A DNA stretch of 64,000 nt. Origin: Triatoma infestans. Its lineage: Eukaryota > Arthropoda > Insecta > Hemiptera > Reduviidae. The position numbers and the translations under genes were made by a program. The stretch's first letter is position 1, and every line of letters begins with the position of its first letter. The notes below the pieces were generated by a model, which ran no database searches, had not been told where the DNA came from, and saw nothing but the letters and a program-made list of their open reading frames with translations. The stretch lies in NCBI GenBank assembly GCA_011037195.1, contig JAAEAF010001101.1:62001-126000 (forward strand), read 5' to 3'. This document shows positions 23,786 through 36,415 of the stretch, one piece after another.

Positions 23786-24102
23786 GATTTGTTCGTGCAG
23801 CAGTCCCAAACCGTCAGAAGCATGCGCACAGAGATTATGCTGTTCGTGTAGCAATTTCTCAAAATCAAACGGTTTCTAACTTAGAGTCTGTTATGCAACT
23901 AATCTGTTCGTGCTGTTTTTCAAACCGTTTGCAAACAGTTTCAAACCAGGCATGGCGGAGCATGCGCAGTGAAACCAGTTTCCAAACCGTTCTTGCAGGT
24001 TAAAGTTTCCAACAGTTTCAAACTAGGCATGGTCGAGAATGCGCAGTGAAACCGGTTTGCAAACCGTCCGGAACTATCACAAACTCGCTGCACGAACAAA
24101 CC
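23786..24102. mobile_element. MITE with GTTCGTGCAGC ends and an internal duplication
   Basis: A 317-bp element with inverted ends GATTTGTTCGTGCAGC / GGTTTGTTCGTGCAGC, flanked by TA (23784-23785 and 24103-24104). Inside, a ~70-bp segment is present twice in tandem (AACCAGGCATGGCGGAGC / AACTAGGCATGGTCGAGA), together with repeated CAAACCGTT words. Non-coding. The superfamily is uncertain: TA flanks fit Tc1/mariner-type MITEs, while a 3-bp duplication cannot be excluded. Confidence 0.7.
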
Positions 24103-24344
24103 TATTATATCATTAATCATATGATTATTAATTTATTGTTTAAGTAGGAGTGATCAAATCTTGCGCAATTCAAACCATGTAAAACTAGGACACTTTTAAA
24201 TTAGAGGCGTTCCAAATTTAATTTACCAAAGATTCATTGTGCTTTGGAAAATTGGTCAACATCTCTAAGGGAATAGCCCACTATTATCCTTATAATCCAA
24301 ACACTCACTTATTAGAGATTTTAGACAGGATAGGCCAACTTCTT

Positions 24345-24420
24345 TTTTTTGGTCATCGACCGGTTTCGGAGCTTCGCCCGTAGAAAATGTTTTCTAGCTC
24401 TGCAGACCAACCACAATGTC
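24345..24420 (-). ncRNA. Hammerhead ribozyme motif, family 1, remnant
   Basis: Minus strand keeps CGAAACCGGTCGATGACC with a damaged stem II and no core. Flanked by the family's conserved AGCTCTGCAGACCAACCAC end. An isolated, mostly deleted arm. Confidence 0.55.
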
Positions 24421-26164
24421 TCTCTTATTAAACGAAGTTTCGAAATGGAGGACTTCATAAAAGCGATTGGCAAAAGCTCTGAAAGAAAGAGTTTTTTCCT
24501 TCTACTGGATTGACAGTTAGAGGATCCAAAGTATGTGCTTTTAAAAAGACATATCATTATTAACCCTATTCCATATCAAGATTCTGGGAGTGCTGACTTA
24601 TATTTCCTACGAATGAATGGTATGAAACTGTTCACGCTTAGAAGCTAAAGAAACATTACAAGAGAGAATGACAAGAACAGATCAAAAAGAGGGATTTTTG
24701 GTTATTACTACAGATTCTCTCCTCTGAATCTGATATCGAATACAGTAATATCTATAGAAAAAAGTAGCTCCTTAATTCTACTGGAGTATTCAAATATCAA
24801 TTATTTTAATGAATTCAATGCAATCTGACCGCTAATACAAAACATCTTTCGAAATATAATTAATAAACGACAAAATAAATCAAAGCATGTTACCTCATAG
24901 AGGCCAAAGAAAAAAGTGATGTATAAGCGAATTATATAGTATATACAAAATTTAAGGGCCTACTCGCTTAAAATTAATGAAATAAAAGAAATAATGCAGT
25001 CAAGAGTGGCATCCAACCTAAAAACTAATTTATAAGAATTCGATTAAATTTTGTCCGTATTGATTTATGTATTATAATATTATATAATAAATGACAGTTG
25101 TTAAATTTAAAACGTTAATTGAAAATATTAAAACTTGGATAACGACTATTGTCGGTAGATGTGCGATAAAAGACATTTCTTAATAAAAATCTTTATTATT
25201 CTAATAATAAAGCCGCTGATGGAACTAAATTAAAGTTGATTTATTAAAGGCAAACTAGTTAAAAGTAAAATAAAACAAACAAGAAATTGTAATACGAAGA
25301 TCACTGACATAAACAAACGTTTAGATATTATCTCCTTGACCCGGTTTATCTAATTCTTTACAATTCAAACCTTGAATTTGAAATTCCATTAATAATAACT
25401 ATTTTACATCGCATTGTATTGTTTCATTAAATTATACCTAATTACAGCAGATGTATCAGGGGAATGTCATTTAGTTAAAAGAAAGTGAAATAAGAAGAGA
25501 AAAAAATAAAAAATGAAAAAATGTTGAAAGGTGAAACTGCTTCAACTCTCATACGTGACTAGATTGAGAGCGTACAAACAGCTTTATTTGTTTTTTGTTT
25601 TTAGAATGAATACGTTCATGTTTAAGTCGACGTCTTCTGTGAGATGAGTGGTGTATATAAATGATGTACATGTTCTAAATATGAAGGTCATTCAAATAAA
25701 TAAAATGACAAACAAATATAAATCACAGAATACCGAGATAAGAATAACGACACTTTCAATAATATAAGTTGGCATCACTGTCACCAGTTTAAATAAATAC
25801 CTTGACCAATGGTACAGTATAAATAACCAACAATACTCATTCAACGATGTTTTAAGGCTTTAGATATTTGCACTTTGGAAGAACAGCGAAGAAGTGATAC
25901 AAAGTTTCTGCTCACCCGAATCGTGCAAACTTCTATTTCATGGGCTATTCATTTAAAAAAAAAGGGCTGAACAGGGGTGTCTCATTTTAACATGGGGGCG
26001 ACAATCGAGATTTCAACTCCATCACTTAAATCTCACATTAATACTTATTCAAAAATACAGAAGAGTTATAATGAAAGAAATTGCTGACAAAATATTCAAT
26101 GTACGACTAAGTGTTGGCCCAGTTCACTCCTTATTGTTAACTGACTAAAGAATCGTAAAACAAG
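24421..26164. other. No gene recognised
   Basis: AT-rich. I see no element ends, domains or structured repeats. Confidence 0.5.
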
Positions 26165-26717
26165 TAAAAAATAAACGCCCTTCCGGTTATCCGAGTTTTT
26201 CAAACTCGAAATTTCAACAACATATTTAATTCTAATTAACATTATTTAGGTGACAGAATTGTCTAATAAACTGAAATAGCACTTTAGATGAAAACCTAAC
26301 CCCACCCCTCCCCCGGAAGTGCCGTTAAATGAATTTTCCCGGAGAAATATATTAGAATTTGTAGCTTTTTGTATTTGTAGTTGATACACCAAATTTAAAG
26401 AAAACCGTCGAAGCCATTTTTGAGAGAAATCGCAAAAACGTAAAAAAACAAAAAAAAACAAGTAAGGTGGTACATCCGGTTGAGGAATTTTGACAGATAA
26501 CGTACAGTCAGATTCCACGGTGATACCTAAACGGAATATCAAGTTTCAACTTTCTGCGGTTTTTCGTTTTTGTGCTACACATACACACACACACGCACAA
26601 ACGATTTGCTTTTTTGGCCTCAGGGGACCTAAAACGGATATTTCCGGTGAAAACTCGATATCGAAAATTTGTCACGATTACAATACTTCCTCTTACTAGG
26701 AGTAAGAGGAAGTAAAA
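26165..26717 (-). mobile_element. Helentron-like element lacking the hairpin end
   Basis: Reverse copy holding the last two blocks and the intact palindromic terminus CTTACTAGGAGTAAGAGGAA. CA tract 26578-26596. Confidence 0.65.
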
Positions 26718-27105
26718 AGAAGGGTTCCAATTCAGCTAACGGACGATCACAAAGAAATCAGACTTAGTGTTCCTAAGAAATTCAAATACCGTTATTTGAG
26801 TGAAGGAGATGGTTTTTGTTTTTGTGGAAAGAATAGTGATATGTACGAAATTTGGATCCACTTATATACAGAATGGAATCGGGTCTCTCACGTCTTTCTC
26901 TTACCGTAATTAATACAATTTAACCAAGAAAACCACATTGGTTTTTCAGTTGCAGGCTTCACTTTATTTTCAAGATCTCTCTGTAATACTTACGATATAG
27001 ATAGTAGAATCTCTCCAAATTATCATAAAAATTGAACCTTTCACATCCCAAAATATAGCTGGCAAAAATTTATCGGCTCAGTTTTGGTACTGGAATTTTT
27101 TTTTA

Positions 27106-27985
27106 CATCTCTTACTTTCTAGCAAGATGAAGTATTGCAATGGTGTCAAATATTCAACGGAAATACATGTTTTGAGGCCATCTGAGTACGACAAAAACGT
27201 TTTTTAGCGAATGTTCTGTATATGTGTGTGTGTGTGTCTGGTGTATGAGTTAACATAATCTCAAAAAGGAATAATCGCAGGAAGCTCAAAAATGATATTA
27301 ATACCGCATCAGACACGAAGATTTCGGGCAAAATCCATCAACCGGAATCACGACACCACTGCATGTATTTTTCAGGCGATTTCCTTTAAACTTAGTATGC
27401 TGTCAACACATATAAATACTTAATCACTTTTGTTTGAAACATTTTCCCATGGACATTGATTTTTGGGGGTTCTGGGGTACAATTATGCTTTTCTCTAAAG
27501 TTCCACTTCAGTATAATATATGGTTACCACCTTTATAATATTAATACACATTAGAAGTATTGATGGAATTCCAAATTTGATGAAAATCTGTTAAATGAAA
27601 TTGCTAATATATGAAAAAGATTTTCGAATTTTTTGGAAATTTTTCGAAAATAATTATAACGATTTCCTTTAAGGTTAGTAAGATAACTTAACAGATAAAA
27701 ACGTACTACTCTTCCAAAAAAAAAAATTATTTTGGCTAGGTGTGCGGAATTGTAGCACTTTCAAACGTTATATGCAGTTGGTTCAGTGGTTTTAGAGCGC
27801 TCTACTGGGCTATAACATAATTCCCAATTCTCTACCTACTAAGATTTAAGTTGCTGCTTATCCCCCACCACCTCTTGCTACAAATACGTAAAATTTGAGT
27901 TTTATAGAAGTTTGTAATTTTATATATAATTGCATTAAAAGGAGTAAGAGAAAGTCGGGTGAGTGTTTCACACCAGATTTTTTTT
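27106..27985 (+). mobile_element. Helentron-like element, diverged full-length copy
   Basis: Sense copy from CTTACTTTCTAGCAAGATGA through a GT tract (27221-27240) to the hairpin end GTGAGTGTTTCACACCAGAT. An (ATT)n run follows directly. Confidence 0.65.
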
Positions 27986-27987
27986 CT

Positions 27988-28013
27988 TTATTATTATTAT
28001 TATTATTATTATT
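27988..28013. repeat. (TTA)n microsatellite
   Basis: About eight TTA units immediately after a Helentron-like 3' hairpin end, in the T-rich target. Confidence 0.85.
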
Positions 28014-28427
28014 TAAGTGGCTAGTTCTATAGAGGTCAACAACACGCTAAGGTTCAACTGTTTCTGCAGTTGGCTGAACTGGAAGGGCATTAATCAATAA
28101 TTTATAGCTCAATAAATAATATTGTCGGATTGTTATATTCTTTTATCAGGGGATTTATGATGAGCACAAATTAATTGACATAAATTAAAATTATTAATGC
28201 AAAAAAAAATCTATTATAGCGATTTTAAAGATTAAAGGAGTGTTGCGAGGAGTATTGTATATAAATAACTATAGAAAATCGACCAACCATAAGGGTGAAT
28301 TTACATGGTTGAGTTTTTGAGTTGTTTTTTTTGGGGGGAAGCATTTTCTTGAAGATGATTTTCTTTAAACTAGGGATGCTAACTGTACTTATCACTCTTA
28401 TTTGTAATGTTTTTAAGAAAAAAAAAA

Positions 28428-29359
28428 TCTGGTGTGAAACACTCACACAACTTTCTCTTACTCCAGTACTCAAAATTATAATTGACAAATTTTATAGTTA
28501 GTGTACCAAATTTAATGAAATTCGTCGAAAAGTGAAAACACTGTCCAGTAAAACTGTCCGGTTTACTAATTTCCTTGAAACTCGGAATTTGGGTCATATA
28601 TTAATTTCTAGTTATTTCAATTTGGATGACAGAATTGTATAATCAACTGTGATAGCATTTTAAAGAAAAACATAACCCCCCTCCCCCAAAAGTCCCCTTA
28701 AATGAATTTATCAGGGGAAAAGTTTCAAATAAAAGTTGTAGCTCTTTATATGTATAGTTAACAACGCTGGTTTAAAGAAAATCGTTGGAGCCATTTTCGA
28801 GAAAATACCAGAAAACTGAAAATTATATTTCAGTAAAAACGCACTTCCGGTTATCTATTTTTTTTCAAACTCGGAATTTCAACAACATATTTAATTCTAA
28901 TTAACATTATTTAGATGACAGAATTGTCTAATATACTGAAACAGCAGTTAAGATGAAAACCTAACCCCACCCCTCCCCCAGAAGTGCCCTTAAATGAATT
29001 TTCCTGGAGAAATGTTTCAAATAAAAGTTGTAGCTCTTTGTATGTGTAGTTGATATACCAAGTTTAAAGAAAATCTTCGGAGCCATTTTTGAGAAAATTG
29101 CAAAAACGTAAAAAAAACAACTAGTAAAGTGGTACGGGTCTTCCGGTTGAGGAATATTGACACATAACGCACCGTCAGATCCCATGGTGATACCTAAACG
29201 TAATATCAAGTTTGAACTTTCTACGATTTTTCGTTTTTGAGCTATGCTGTTCACATACATACACACACACACACACACACAGACCATTCGCTAAAAACCA
29301 CTTTTTTGGACTCAGGGGACCTCAAAACTGAATTCCTCTTACTAGGAGTAAGAGAAAGT
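28428..29359 (-). mobile_element. Helentron-like element, full-length copy
   Basis: Reverse copy from TCTGGTGTGAAACACTCACA to AGGAGTAAGAGAAAGT. Lacks the usual CTCGATATCG block just before its end because of a small deletion near 29325. CA tract 29261-29280. Confidence 0.72.
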
Positions 29360-30038
29360 AAAAAAATGATCTTAAATAGTTCTGCGGGATGTGTGGCATT
29401 AAATTTCAATATAATTTATTTCATATAATAATAGTGGGTAGGTTTCAATGATATTGGCGCTCTCTTCGGGAGTACACTTAAATGAATTCTATACGTGCTT
29501 GGGTAGGTATCTGTCTTCCCTCACCACATCTTTACTTATACAGAGCCGAGTAAAAATGTCCAAGTTTAAGGGAAAGTTATAAATTTCATAATTATATTAA
29601 CGCCAGTAAGAGAAAATCACGTGAGAACCACAATTAAAAAAAATATTATATATATAGAAAAATAAAGAAGTAAAAACACGACATAATAAATAATAGAAAG
29701 GAAAGTAAATAGTAAACACTGATAATTTATTATTTCCGGTATCATGATATTTGTATATAGTTATTTACCTGAATTTATTGCACTACTTAATCAACATATA
29801 TGTTAATTTAAAATTGTACACACAATACTAACAGTGTATATAAATATTCAATAATTCACTACCAGATAAATTTTCGTTTGATATATATGTAAAAAAGAAA
29901 ATAAAAATTGACAAAGGAATTCGCATGCAACCATTCAAGGTCAAGTACTGTTGCAAGAACTTGGCGTAATAAATAAATTCTCTGTACCAAACACGTTCAC
30001 TGATATTAGCGAAACAATAACTGCCATTCTTCGTTGTG
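29360..30038. other. No gene recognised
   Basis: AT-rich. Leads into the palindromic element. Confidence 0.5.
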
Positions 30039-30099
30039 GTTGGTTCCGCAGAGCTGGAAAGCATCAGAGATATTTTCCATGATAGCCTGCTTCATTTCG

Positions 30100-30165
30100 T
30101 GGTCATCGACCGGTTTTGGGCGTTCGTCCATCACATCAGGATGTTTTTGTCAAACAGTGTAATAA
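30100..30165 (-). ncRNA. Hammerhead ribozyme motif, family 1, degenerate
   Basis: Minus-strand partner of the 30.26 kb copy: CATCCTGATGTGATGGACG (a 2-base insertion in the core), GAAA changed to AAAA, ACCGGTC and GATGACC preserved. Inactive by inspection. Confidence 0.65.
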
Positions 30166-30259
30166 CATAGACTTGCACGCAGAGCAAATACAGTTAATAC
30201 ACTCAAGTGACATTCATACACTGAGTGTACCAACTGTATTTGCGGTCTATGTTATTAGA

Positions 30260-30325
30260 CTGTTTGACAAAAACATCCTGATTATGGGCGACGAACGCCC
30301 GAAACCGGTCGATGACCACAAAAAG
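30260..30325 (+). ncRNA. Hammerhead ribozyme motif, family 1, one core mutation
   Basis: CATC, CTGATTA (30278-30284, catalytic-core G8 replaced by T), stem II of five pairs GGGCG/CGCCC, GAAA (30301-30304), ACCGGTC, GATG. Also shows a possible distal stem I helix TTTG/CAAA beyond an internal loop. The G8 change should abolish cleavage. Confidence 0.72.
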
Positions 30326-30597
30326 AAGCAAGCTATCACGGAAAATATCTTTGAAACTACATTCTCTTGTAAGGGAGGTGTTGCTGTGTTTTTCACTGGC
30401 AACTCTCCTCTTTTGGGCCTTGTGGTTTAAGGACACATCTACATAATATGGTGATCTTGCCAGATCCCTATGTGGAGTTTCTGAGGTAATCTGTCAACTT
30501 TTGGTCCGGACAGGAAGAGTTTTGGCTATTTCCCTTTAAGGTTATGGTCTGAAAGAGCTTTTGAGGCACCACAACATACACAACATCAAATTATTTA

Positions 30598-30672
30598 ATC
30601 GGGTGAATGTATTTATAAGGATGAATGTGTTTATAAGGATGAATGTATTTATAATGATGAATGTACTTACTA
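30598..30672 (+). repeat. 18-19-bp minisatellite, four units
   Basis: Units of GGATGAATGTATTTATAA with substitutions (GTGTTTATAA, GTACTTACTA). Confidence 0.8.
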
Positions 30673-30892
30673 GGAGATAAATGTAAATATTATACAATCA
30701 GAATTAAGAAAATAATGTATTTATGACTGTGCTAATAATAGCAAAAATAAAAGAGTCAAGTAGCGTTAAATTGAAATAAAAAGGTTAAGATACAATTTTG
30801 TTAGTTTTTTTTTTATTATTATTAGAGTTCATTCGTTCCAATAATATAGTGGGTTTTATATAAAGTAAGTAAGTAAAGTAATGCCTATTTTT

Positions 30893-31077
30893 TCAGGCGG
30901 GCTTAACGTCCAACTACCAAATTAGGTGTCGTGGACGGGGGCGGAAGCACCTACTTTACTATTAACATTTTTTAAACAAATATAAAATTTAGCAGTTATA
31001 AGCTGGGCTCGAACTGAGGTCCTCCCACTTACAAGTCCACGCTCATAACCACTACACCAACACCCGCCCCGGGTTTT
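30893..31077 (-). mobile_element. tRNA-derived SINE, second family
   Basis: Reverse complement starts GGTGTTGGTGTAGTGGTTAT (A-box-like) and has CAGTTCGAGCCC (B box) ~50 bp on. The distal part has GTCCACGACACC and ends near AACGTCC/GCCCGCC words. A matching head occurs at the right edge of the window. Confidence 0.75.
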
Positions 31078-31796
31078 ATATAAGGTAAAGTGCCTATTTA
31101 ATTCGAAAGATTCAGATTTCGAATAACAGCACCGATGCAAAAATTCCCCTAAATTGTAGTTCTAAATGTAACTAAATTATAGTTAATCAATAAACGTACA
31201 AGGTAAAAGCCAAATTGAAAACAACAGCAGTAATTAAGTTTTTATTAAAAGTCAGTTCAATTAATAAGAAAAAAAAAAATGTCTGATATCTTTAAGATTT
31301 CGGTTTGTCAAACCACTGAAAAAAACTATTAATATCCCCAAAGATAGTCTTTTTTCACAATTTCCTATGCAACGTATAGAAGAAATATAAACTTTTGTAT
31401 TTATTTAACAAACTCCCACTGAAACTGTCAGTTCAGCATTCCACGAACAAACAAACAAAAATCACATATAATATGATTTTACAAAATATTTAAATGAAAT
31501 TATGGTTTTGTTTGTCTGGACAAGGTTTGGAAGCTTGTATATCCAGCGAATATATTTGTCTACATTTTACATTGTTGTTTATATATTCAAAAACAAAAAA
31601 AATAAAAAAGCTTTTAACTTAGAAAACAAAATTTGGCTTGTAAACATTTCTTTGGACTAATATTTCTGTCATGTGTCTAATTGTGTTCGGTACATATTAT
31701 TCTTATTACAAACTGTATATTACAACAAACCACTTCAAATATCTTAAACATTAATATACATATGAAACGGCTCATGTGAAATGTTTATTGTGCTCC
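31078..31796. other. No gene recognised
   Basis: AT-rich, with A-runs. Confidence 0.5.
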
Positions 31797-32283
31797 TTTA
31801 CTTTCTCTCACTGCGTAAAATTTTCGTACTTCAGTTTTCACCGGAAATACTTGGTTTCAGGGTTCAATAAGTATGAAAAAAAAGAAAAGAAAAGTGTGTG
31901 TTTGTGTGTGTGAGAACAAAATATCTAAAAAAAAAAATAAATGAAAAATTGCGAAAAGTTTAAATTTGATATTTTGATTAGCTAACACCATCGCCCACAA
32001 ATGACACTAAAATTTCCATCAAAATCTACGATCGAAAATGTGTATGTTACCGAAAGTTTTTTTTTTCTTCAGTTTATCACAATTTTTTTAGAAAACAGAT
32101 TTAACGGATTTTCTTTAAACTTCGTATATGTATAGAAAAATAGATATTATTTAATTTATCTAGGAAATTAATTTTATTTATCTAGGAAAATTCTATTTAT
32201 TTATTATATTGTAAATGCCATAAACGAGCAAAATGCAAGTTAAATATACATGTGATAAATATAACTTAACCTAACATAAGTTC

Positions 32284-32345
32284 TTTCTGTGGTCATCGAC
32301 GGGTTTTGGATGTTCGCCCATCATCAGGATGTTTTTGTCAATAAG
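32284..32345 (-). ncRNA. Hammerhead ribozyme motif, family 1, degenerate
   Basis: Minus strand: CATC, CTGATGA (perfect core), TGGGCGAACATCC (stem II broken), AAAA instead of GAAA, CCCGTC, GATG. G12 is lost. Confidence 0.65.
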
Positions 32346-32385
32346 TGTATCAACTATATTTATTCTGTGCAAGTCTATGTTATCA

Positions 32386-32455
32386 CACTGTTTTGGACAA
32401 AATCATCCTGATGATGATGGTAGAACGTTCGAAACCGGTCGATGATCACAAAAAA
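32386..32455 (+). ncRNA. Hammerhead ribozyme motif, family 1, stem II altered
   Basis: Plus strand: CATC, CTGATGA (32408-32414), GAAA (32431-32434), ACCGGTC, GATG are all intact, so the conserved core is complete. Stem II is replaced by TGATGGTAGAACGTTC, which pairs poorly. Right arm of the palindrome at 32284-32490. Confidence 0.68.
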
Positions 32456-33189
32456 GAAGCAGTCTATCACGGAATAACATCTCTAAATTACTTAATCGTT
32501 GGAATTATAATTATTTTATAGTTCAATTAAATTTTTTTCCCATTATGTTTTATTCTTTTGTCGTGAAATTATATGTTTGTCGTTTAATTATTGAATTTGT
32601 CGTTTTATGAATTATATATTTTGTTGTGATTTCCTTTTTCTATGTTTTTTTTTTTTTTTTACTCCAAAAATTTGTCGCACCGAACAATTGGTCTGTTTAT
32701 TGACCATCACCACACATCTGATATGAAAATTTCACCCAAAATCCGTCAACGTAAATGTGACTTTCTTGATGGTTTTTGTTTGATTTTTTTCAGTTTTTCC
32801 AATTTTCTCTCTTTAAATTTCATACACTATCTACATACGCAAATGCCTATCACTTTTATTAAAAATATTTTTCTGTGAAAATTAATTTTTTAGGAGTACT
32901 GGGGGTGTAGCAACGTTAAGCTTTTCCTCTACAAACCTATCTAACATTAAGGCACTATTACTTATTATAATATCAAGGATCTCATGGAAGCAATGCTAGA
33001 ATGCAACATTTGAAGAAGTCGACATTGTGGCTTTATAGAATAGTTTTTTTGAGTTTTTTAAAAATTTTCTCTAAAACGGCTATAACGATTTTCCTTTGAA
33101 CTAGTTATACTAATTACACATATATAAAGAGCTATAACTGAGTAGTGTGAGAGTTTCTTTACCAGATTTTTTTCATTAGATATAATACT

Positions 33190-33358
33190 TTTAAAGAAGG
33201 AGGGAAATTATACTCCCTAGAGCCCACCAGGGTATTAAGATTCCTAGGGTTCTAACCTGATGGGATGCTGTAGACGTTGTTTGCCTACACCCCGAAGGCC
33301 ATACCACAATAGATCGTTTAAGTCTGAGTGCATTGGCCCCTTTACCAAAAAAAAAAAA
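33190..33358 (+). other. GC-richer segment with A-tail, unclassified
   Basis: Segment CTAGAGCCCACCAGGGTATT ... GTGCATTGGCCCCTTTACC ends in an A-run (33344-33357), giving the look of a short retroposed sequence. No promoter boxes or family recognised. It directly follows a Helentron-like hairpin end. Confidence 0.35.
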
Positions 33359-34266
33359 TAAGTTTTAAACTTTTTCAATAAGTAGGGTAATTTTTACATT
33401 TTTTTTTTTTTTTTTTTGCTTTTTTTTTTTATTCAGCAAAAACAACCGTCAAGAACCGTACTACTTCACTATAAAATATTACCTTCTATTAATTTATAAC
33501 GCAGACAAACTGACCACTGAATACTATCCGAATAATGTTAAATGAATTGTTGATTTGATTAAGTCAACGAAAGTAAAAAAAAACCAAAAAAAAAAACCAC
33601 AAATGCCACAAATATTAATACCATTTATTTATTGTTTTGTATTAGGGAACAAATTTACAAAACATATAACGAGTATGTATGTGGTCTAAACATCTGGAAT
33701 ACAAGAAGAGAGATAGAGAGATATAGAGTTTACAGTACAAATCACTATGACAAGCATACTTGATTTGAGATTATCAGGAAGGCTGGGCAGATAGACTGGC
33801 AGGGAAGGAGGTGTCAAAACTTTTCACTCCTGTCATTCCAGTTATTGCATTACTCGAGACACTCCAATCCCAATATATATATATATAATATCATTACTCA
33901 AAAGAGGCATTCATTGTCCAAGGTTACAACATCACGAAACTCTTTTCCATGAGCCCCTTTATAAATATTGCATGGTAATATTATAAAGTTGATAGTGGAA
34001 GTATTTCAAGAATGAAGTTTATTGGGGGATTATAAATTTAAAACACACTCAACTGACATATGTATCTGGGACAGTAGCTGAAAAATAGCTGGGCATCTAT
34101 AATTAGTTGTTATTTAAACTGCAATCCTAAGTGAAACAATCGGCTTGCAACTTAAAAATTAAAAATGTACTGTGTAAGATAATTAAAAGTTATTAAACAA
34201 CTCTATTCTTCAACTTCTATTCCAACTGTAGGCAGAAATATTATTCGAATTCGAATTAAAAAAAAA
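33359..34266. other. No gene recognised
   Basis: Two T-runs (33400-33430) and an AT dinucleotide run near 33875. No gene. Confidence 0.5.
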
Positions 34267-35190
34267 TCTGGTGTGAAACACTCACACAACTTTCTCTTAC
34301 TCCTGTTCTCAAAATTATAATTGACAAATGCTATAGTTTGTATACAAAATATAACGAAATTCGTCGAAAACTGAAAAAAAAAACAGGTCAATAAAAGCGT
34401 ACTTCCGGCTCACTAATTTTCTCAAAACTTGGAATTTTGGCCATCTATTTATTTCTAATTAATTTTGTTTGGATGATAGAATTGTATAATCAACTATGAT
34501 ACCACTTTAGAAGAAGATGTAACTCCACCCCACCCCTAAAAGTGCCATTAAATGAATTTTCCCAGAGAAATGTTTCAAATAAAAGATGTAGATCTTTGAA
34601 TGTTTAGTTTATATACAAAAGTTTTAACAAAATCGTCGGAGCCATTTTTTTGAGAAAATCGCGAAAAATTGAAAATAAATTCATTTAGTAAAGTGTTAAA
34701 ACAAACGCAGTCCCGGATATCCGATTTTTTCAAACTCAGAATTTCAACAACATATTTCAACAAAAGTGCCCTTAATGAATTTTTCCGGAGAAAAGTTTCA
34801 AATAAAAGTTGTAGCTCTTTGTATGTGTAGTTGATATACCAAGTTTAAAGAAAATCGTCGGAGCTATTTTTGAGAAAATCGCAAAAACGTAAAAAAAAAC
34901 AACAAAAAACTAGTAAAGTGGTACTTCCGGTTGAGGAATTTTGACAGATAACGCACCGTCAGATCCCATGGTGGTACCTGAAGGTAATATCAAGTTCCGA
35001 ACTTTCTACGATTTTTCGTTTTTGAGCTATGCTGTTCACATACATACATACACATACACAGAAACCATTTGTTAAAAACCACTTTTTTGGACTCAGGAGG
35101 GACCTCAAATCGGATGTTTCCGGTGAAAACTGGATATCGAAAATTTGACACGATTACAATACTTCCTCTTACTAGGAGTAAGAGAAAGTA
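34267..35190 (-). mobile_element. Helentron-like element, full-length copy
   Basis: Reverse copy from TCTGGTGTGAAACACTCACA to AGGAGTAAGAGAAAGT. One internal block is shortened (CAACATATTTCAACAAAAGT, around 34750). Confidence 0.72.
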
Positions 35191-35261
35191 AAAAAAAGAC
35201 TTAAGAAAGATTAAAATCAACTTTTTCGAAGAAACTTTCTAAATAAAATTGATTGATCCTT

Positions 35262-35900
35262 CGATGTGAAACACTCGTATTACTTTTCTCATTGAACTTC
35301 TCAAGTCACACATAGGCAAAGTTATTTAAATATTCTAATTAAATATTTAATTTTCCTTAACAAATTAGGTAGACTGAAATGGGGGCAACAGAACGTAGAA
35401 AAATGGTACATATAAAAATGAAAGCCTATATATTATTATATGCAGAGCTTTACACTGTTTAACAAAAATGTCACTTTAGTCATTTTTTATTAAAATCTCG
35501 AACAAAACAGTAAAGCAAATGTGTCTTTGTTAACCGATTTTAAACAAAACTTCTTGTACAGATCCTCTGGTTAGATAGCCAGACGGAGTATCAAAAATGT
35601 GCACTGTTTGCGAGTTTTTACTTTCTCTTAGTCGTGTTTATTAGTAATGTCAAATTTACGAAATAGTGAGCTTTCACCGGAAATACAGGTTTACGAAAAT
35701 AATGTTATTGCGAAAGATCTGGGTATGTGTTTATGCGATTCTCTCAAAAACAGCTCTTTCGAGAGATAAAACATGCATTTTCATCACGATATATTTTCGA
35801 AAATGTGAAAGCTTCTTAGGAGAATGAAAAACTGCAATATTTTCATGTAGCACTAAACTTTGGAAAGAATTTAAAACTTAAGTTTAATTACCAAATGTAA
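35262..35900. mobile_element. Two Helentron-like ends in opposite orientation
   Basis: A reverse hairpin end (GATGTGAAACACTCGTATTA, 35264) and, at 35625, a sense start (TTTTACTTTCTCTTAGTCGT) followed by TTTCACCGGAAATACAGG. Both lack their other halves. Confidence 0.5.
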
Positions 35901-36415
35901 ATAAAACTTTAAACAATACAATAACACAATAGTATACTATAATTAAAAGCAAACAGTTGTATACATATATTTCATATAATTATTATTTAATTATATAATA
36001 AGTATTATATTATTGTTATATTATTATTATTATATTACTGTACTATTGTACAAGTATATAAGATATTATATAATAACAATTTACGATAGATGTCAATGAC
36101 CAATGGATTATGTCTAGGATTTTATTATAAGTAATAGTAAGACGAGGGTGGTTGCTAAAGATGATATGCCTGCAGACATACCACAGTCTATTGTTATTGT
36201 TCAATAACCAACAGATTACTACTTGAGTTCAACTGGAGGATCGGCTGTGTGGCATTTCTTTATAATAACTATACGCTTAATTAATATTGTTAATAATTAA
36301 TAAATTATAAACTCGTCTAACGTCGACTAGAACAGATAATAACAAAACTATTTACATTATAAAAATCGATTAAAAATACAATTAATAGTAAAAGAAATAA
36401 AATTTAAAAAAAAAA
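35901..36415. other. Very AT-rich stretch
   Basis: ATTATTATT-type low complexity at 35975-36080. No gene. Confidence 0.55.

Larger units (their letters stand above)
30039..30350. mobile_element. Near-perfect palindromic element, family 1
   Basis: Arms of roughly 130 bp separated by only ~25-30 bp (centre near 30208). Each arm bears a hammerhead motif (30100-30165 minus, 30260-30325 plus), and both contain ATAACATAGA / TCTATGTTATTA and AGACTG/CAGTGT boxes. Any transcript through it would form a long hairpin. Confidence 0.65.
32284..32490. mobile_element. Short palindromic element, family 1, inside a Helentron-like copy
   Basis: Left arm 32284-32345 and right arm 32370-32480 with hammerhead motifs in opposite orientation; centre of ~30 bp. 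Interrupts a Helentron-like element, so it moved after that insertion. Confidence 0.6.
31797..33170 (+). mobile_element. Helentron-like element split by a ribozyme palindrome
   Basis: Sense copy: TTACTTTCTCTCACTGCG at the start, a GT tract near 31893-31911, internal blocks after 32740, and a decayed end TGAGAGTTTCTTTACCAGAT. The segment 32284-32490 inside it is a hammerhead-bearing palindrome that must have inserted later. Confidence 0.55.

Noticed and set aside
30116..30430. ORFs over the palindromic element (peptide words such as ERPKPVDDHKKKQA on several arms)
   Set aside because: The repeated peptide arises from translating the hammerhead sequence itself; frames break between copies and the structure explains the conservation better.
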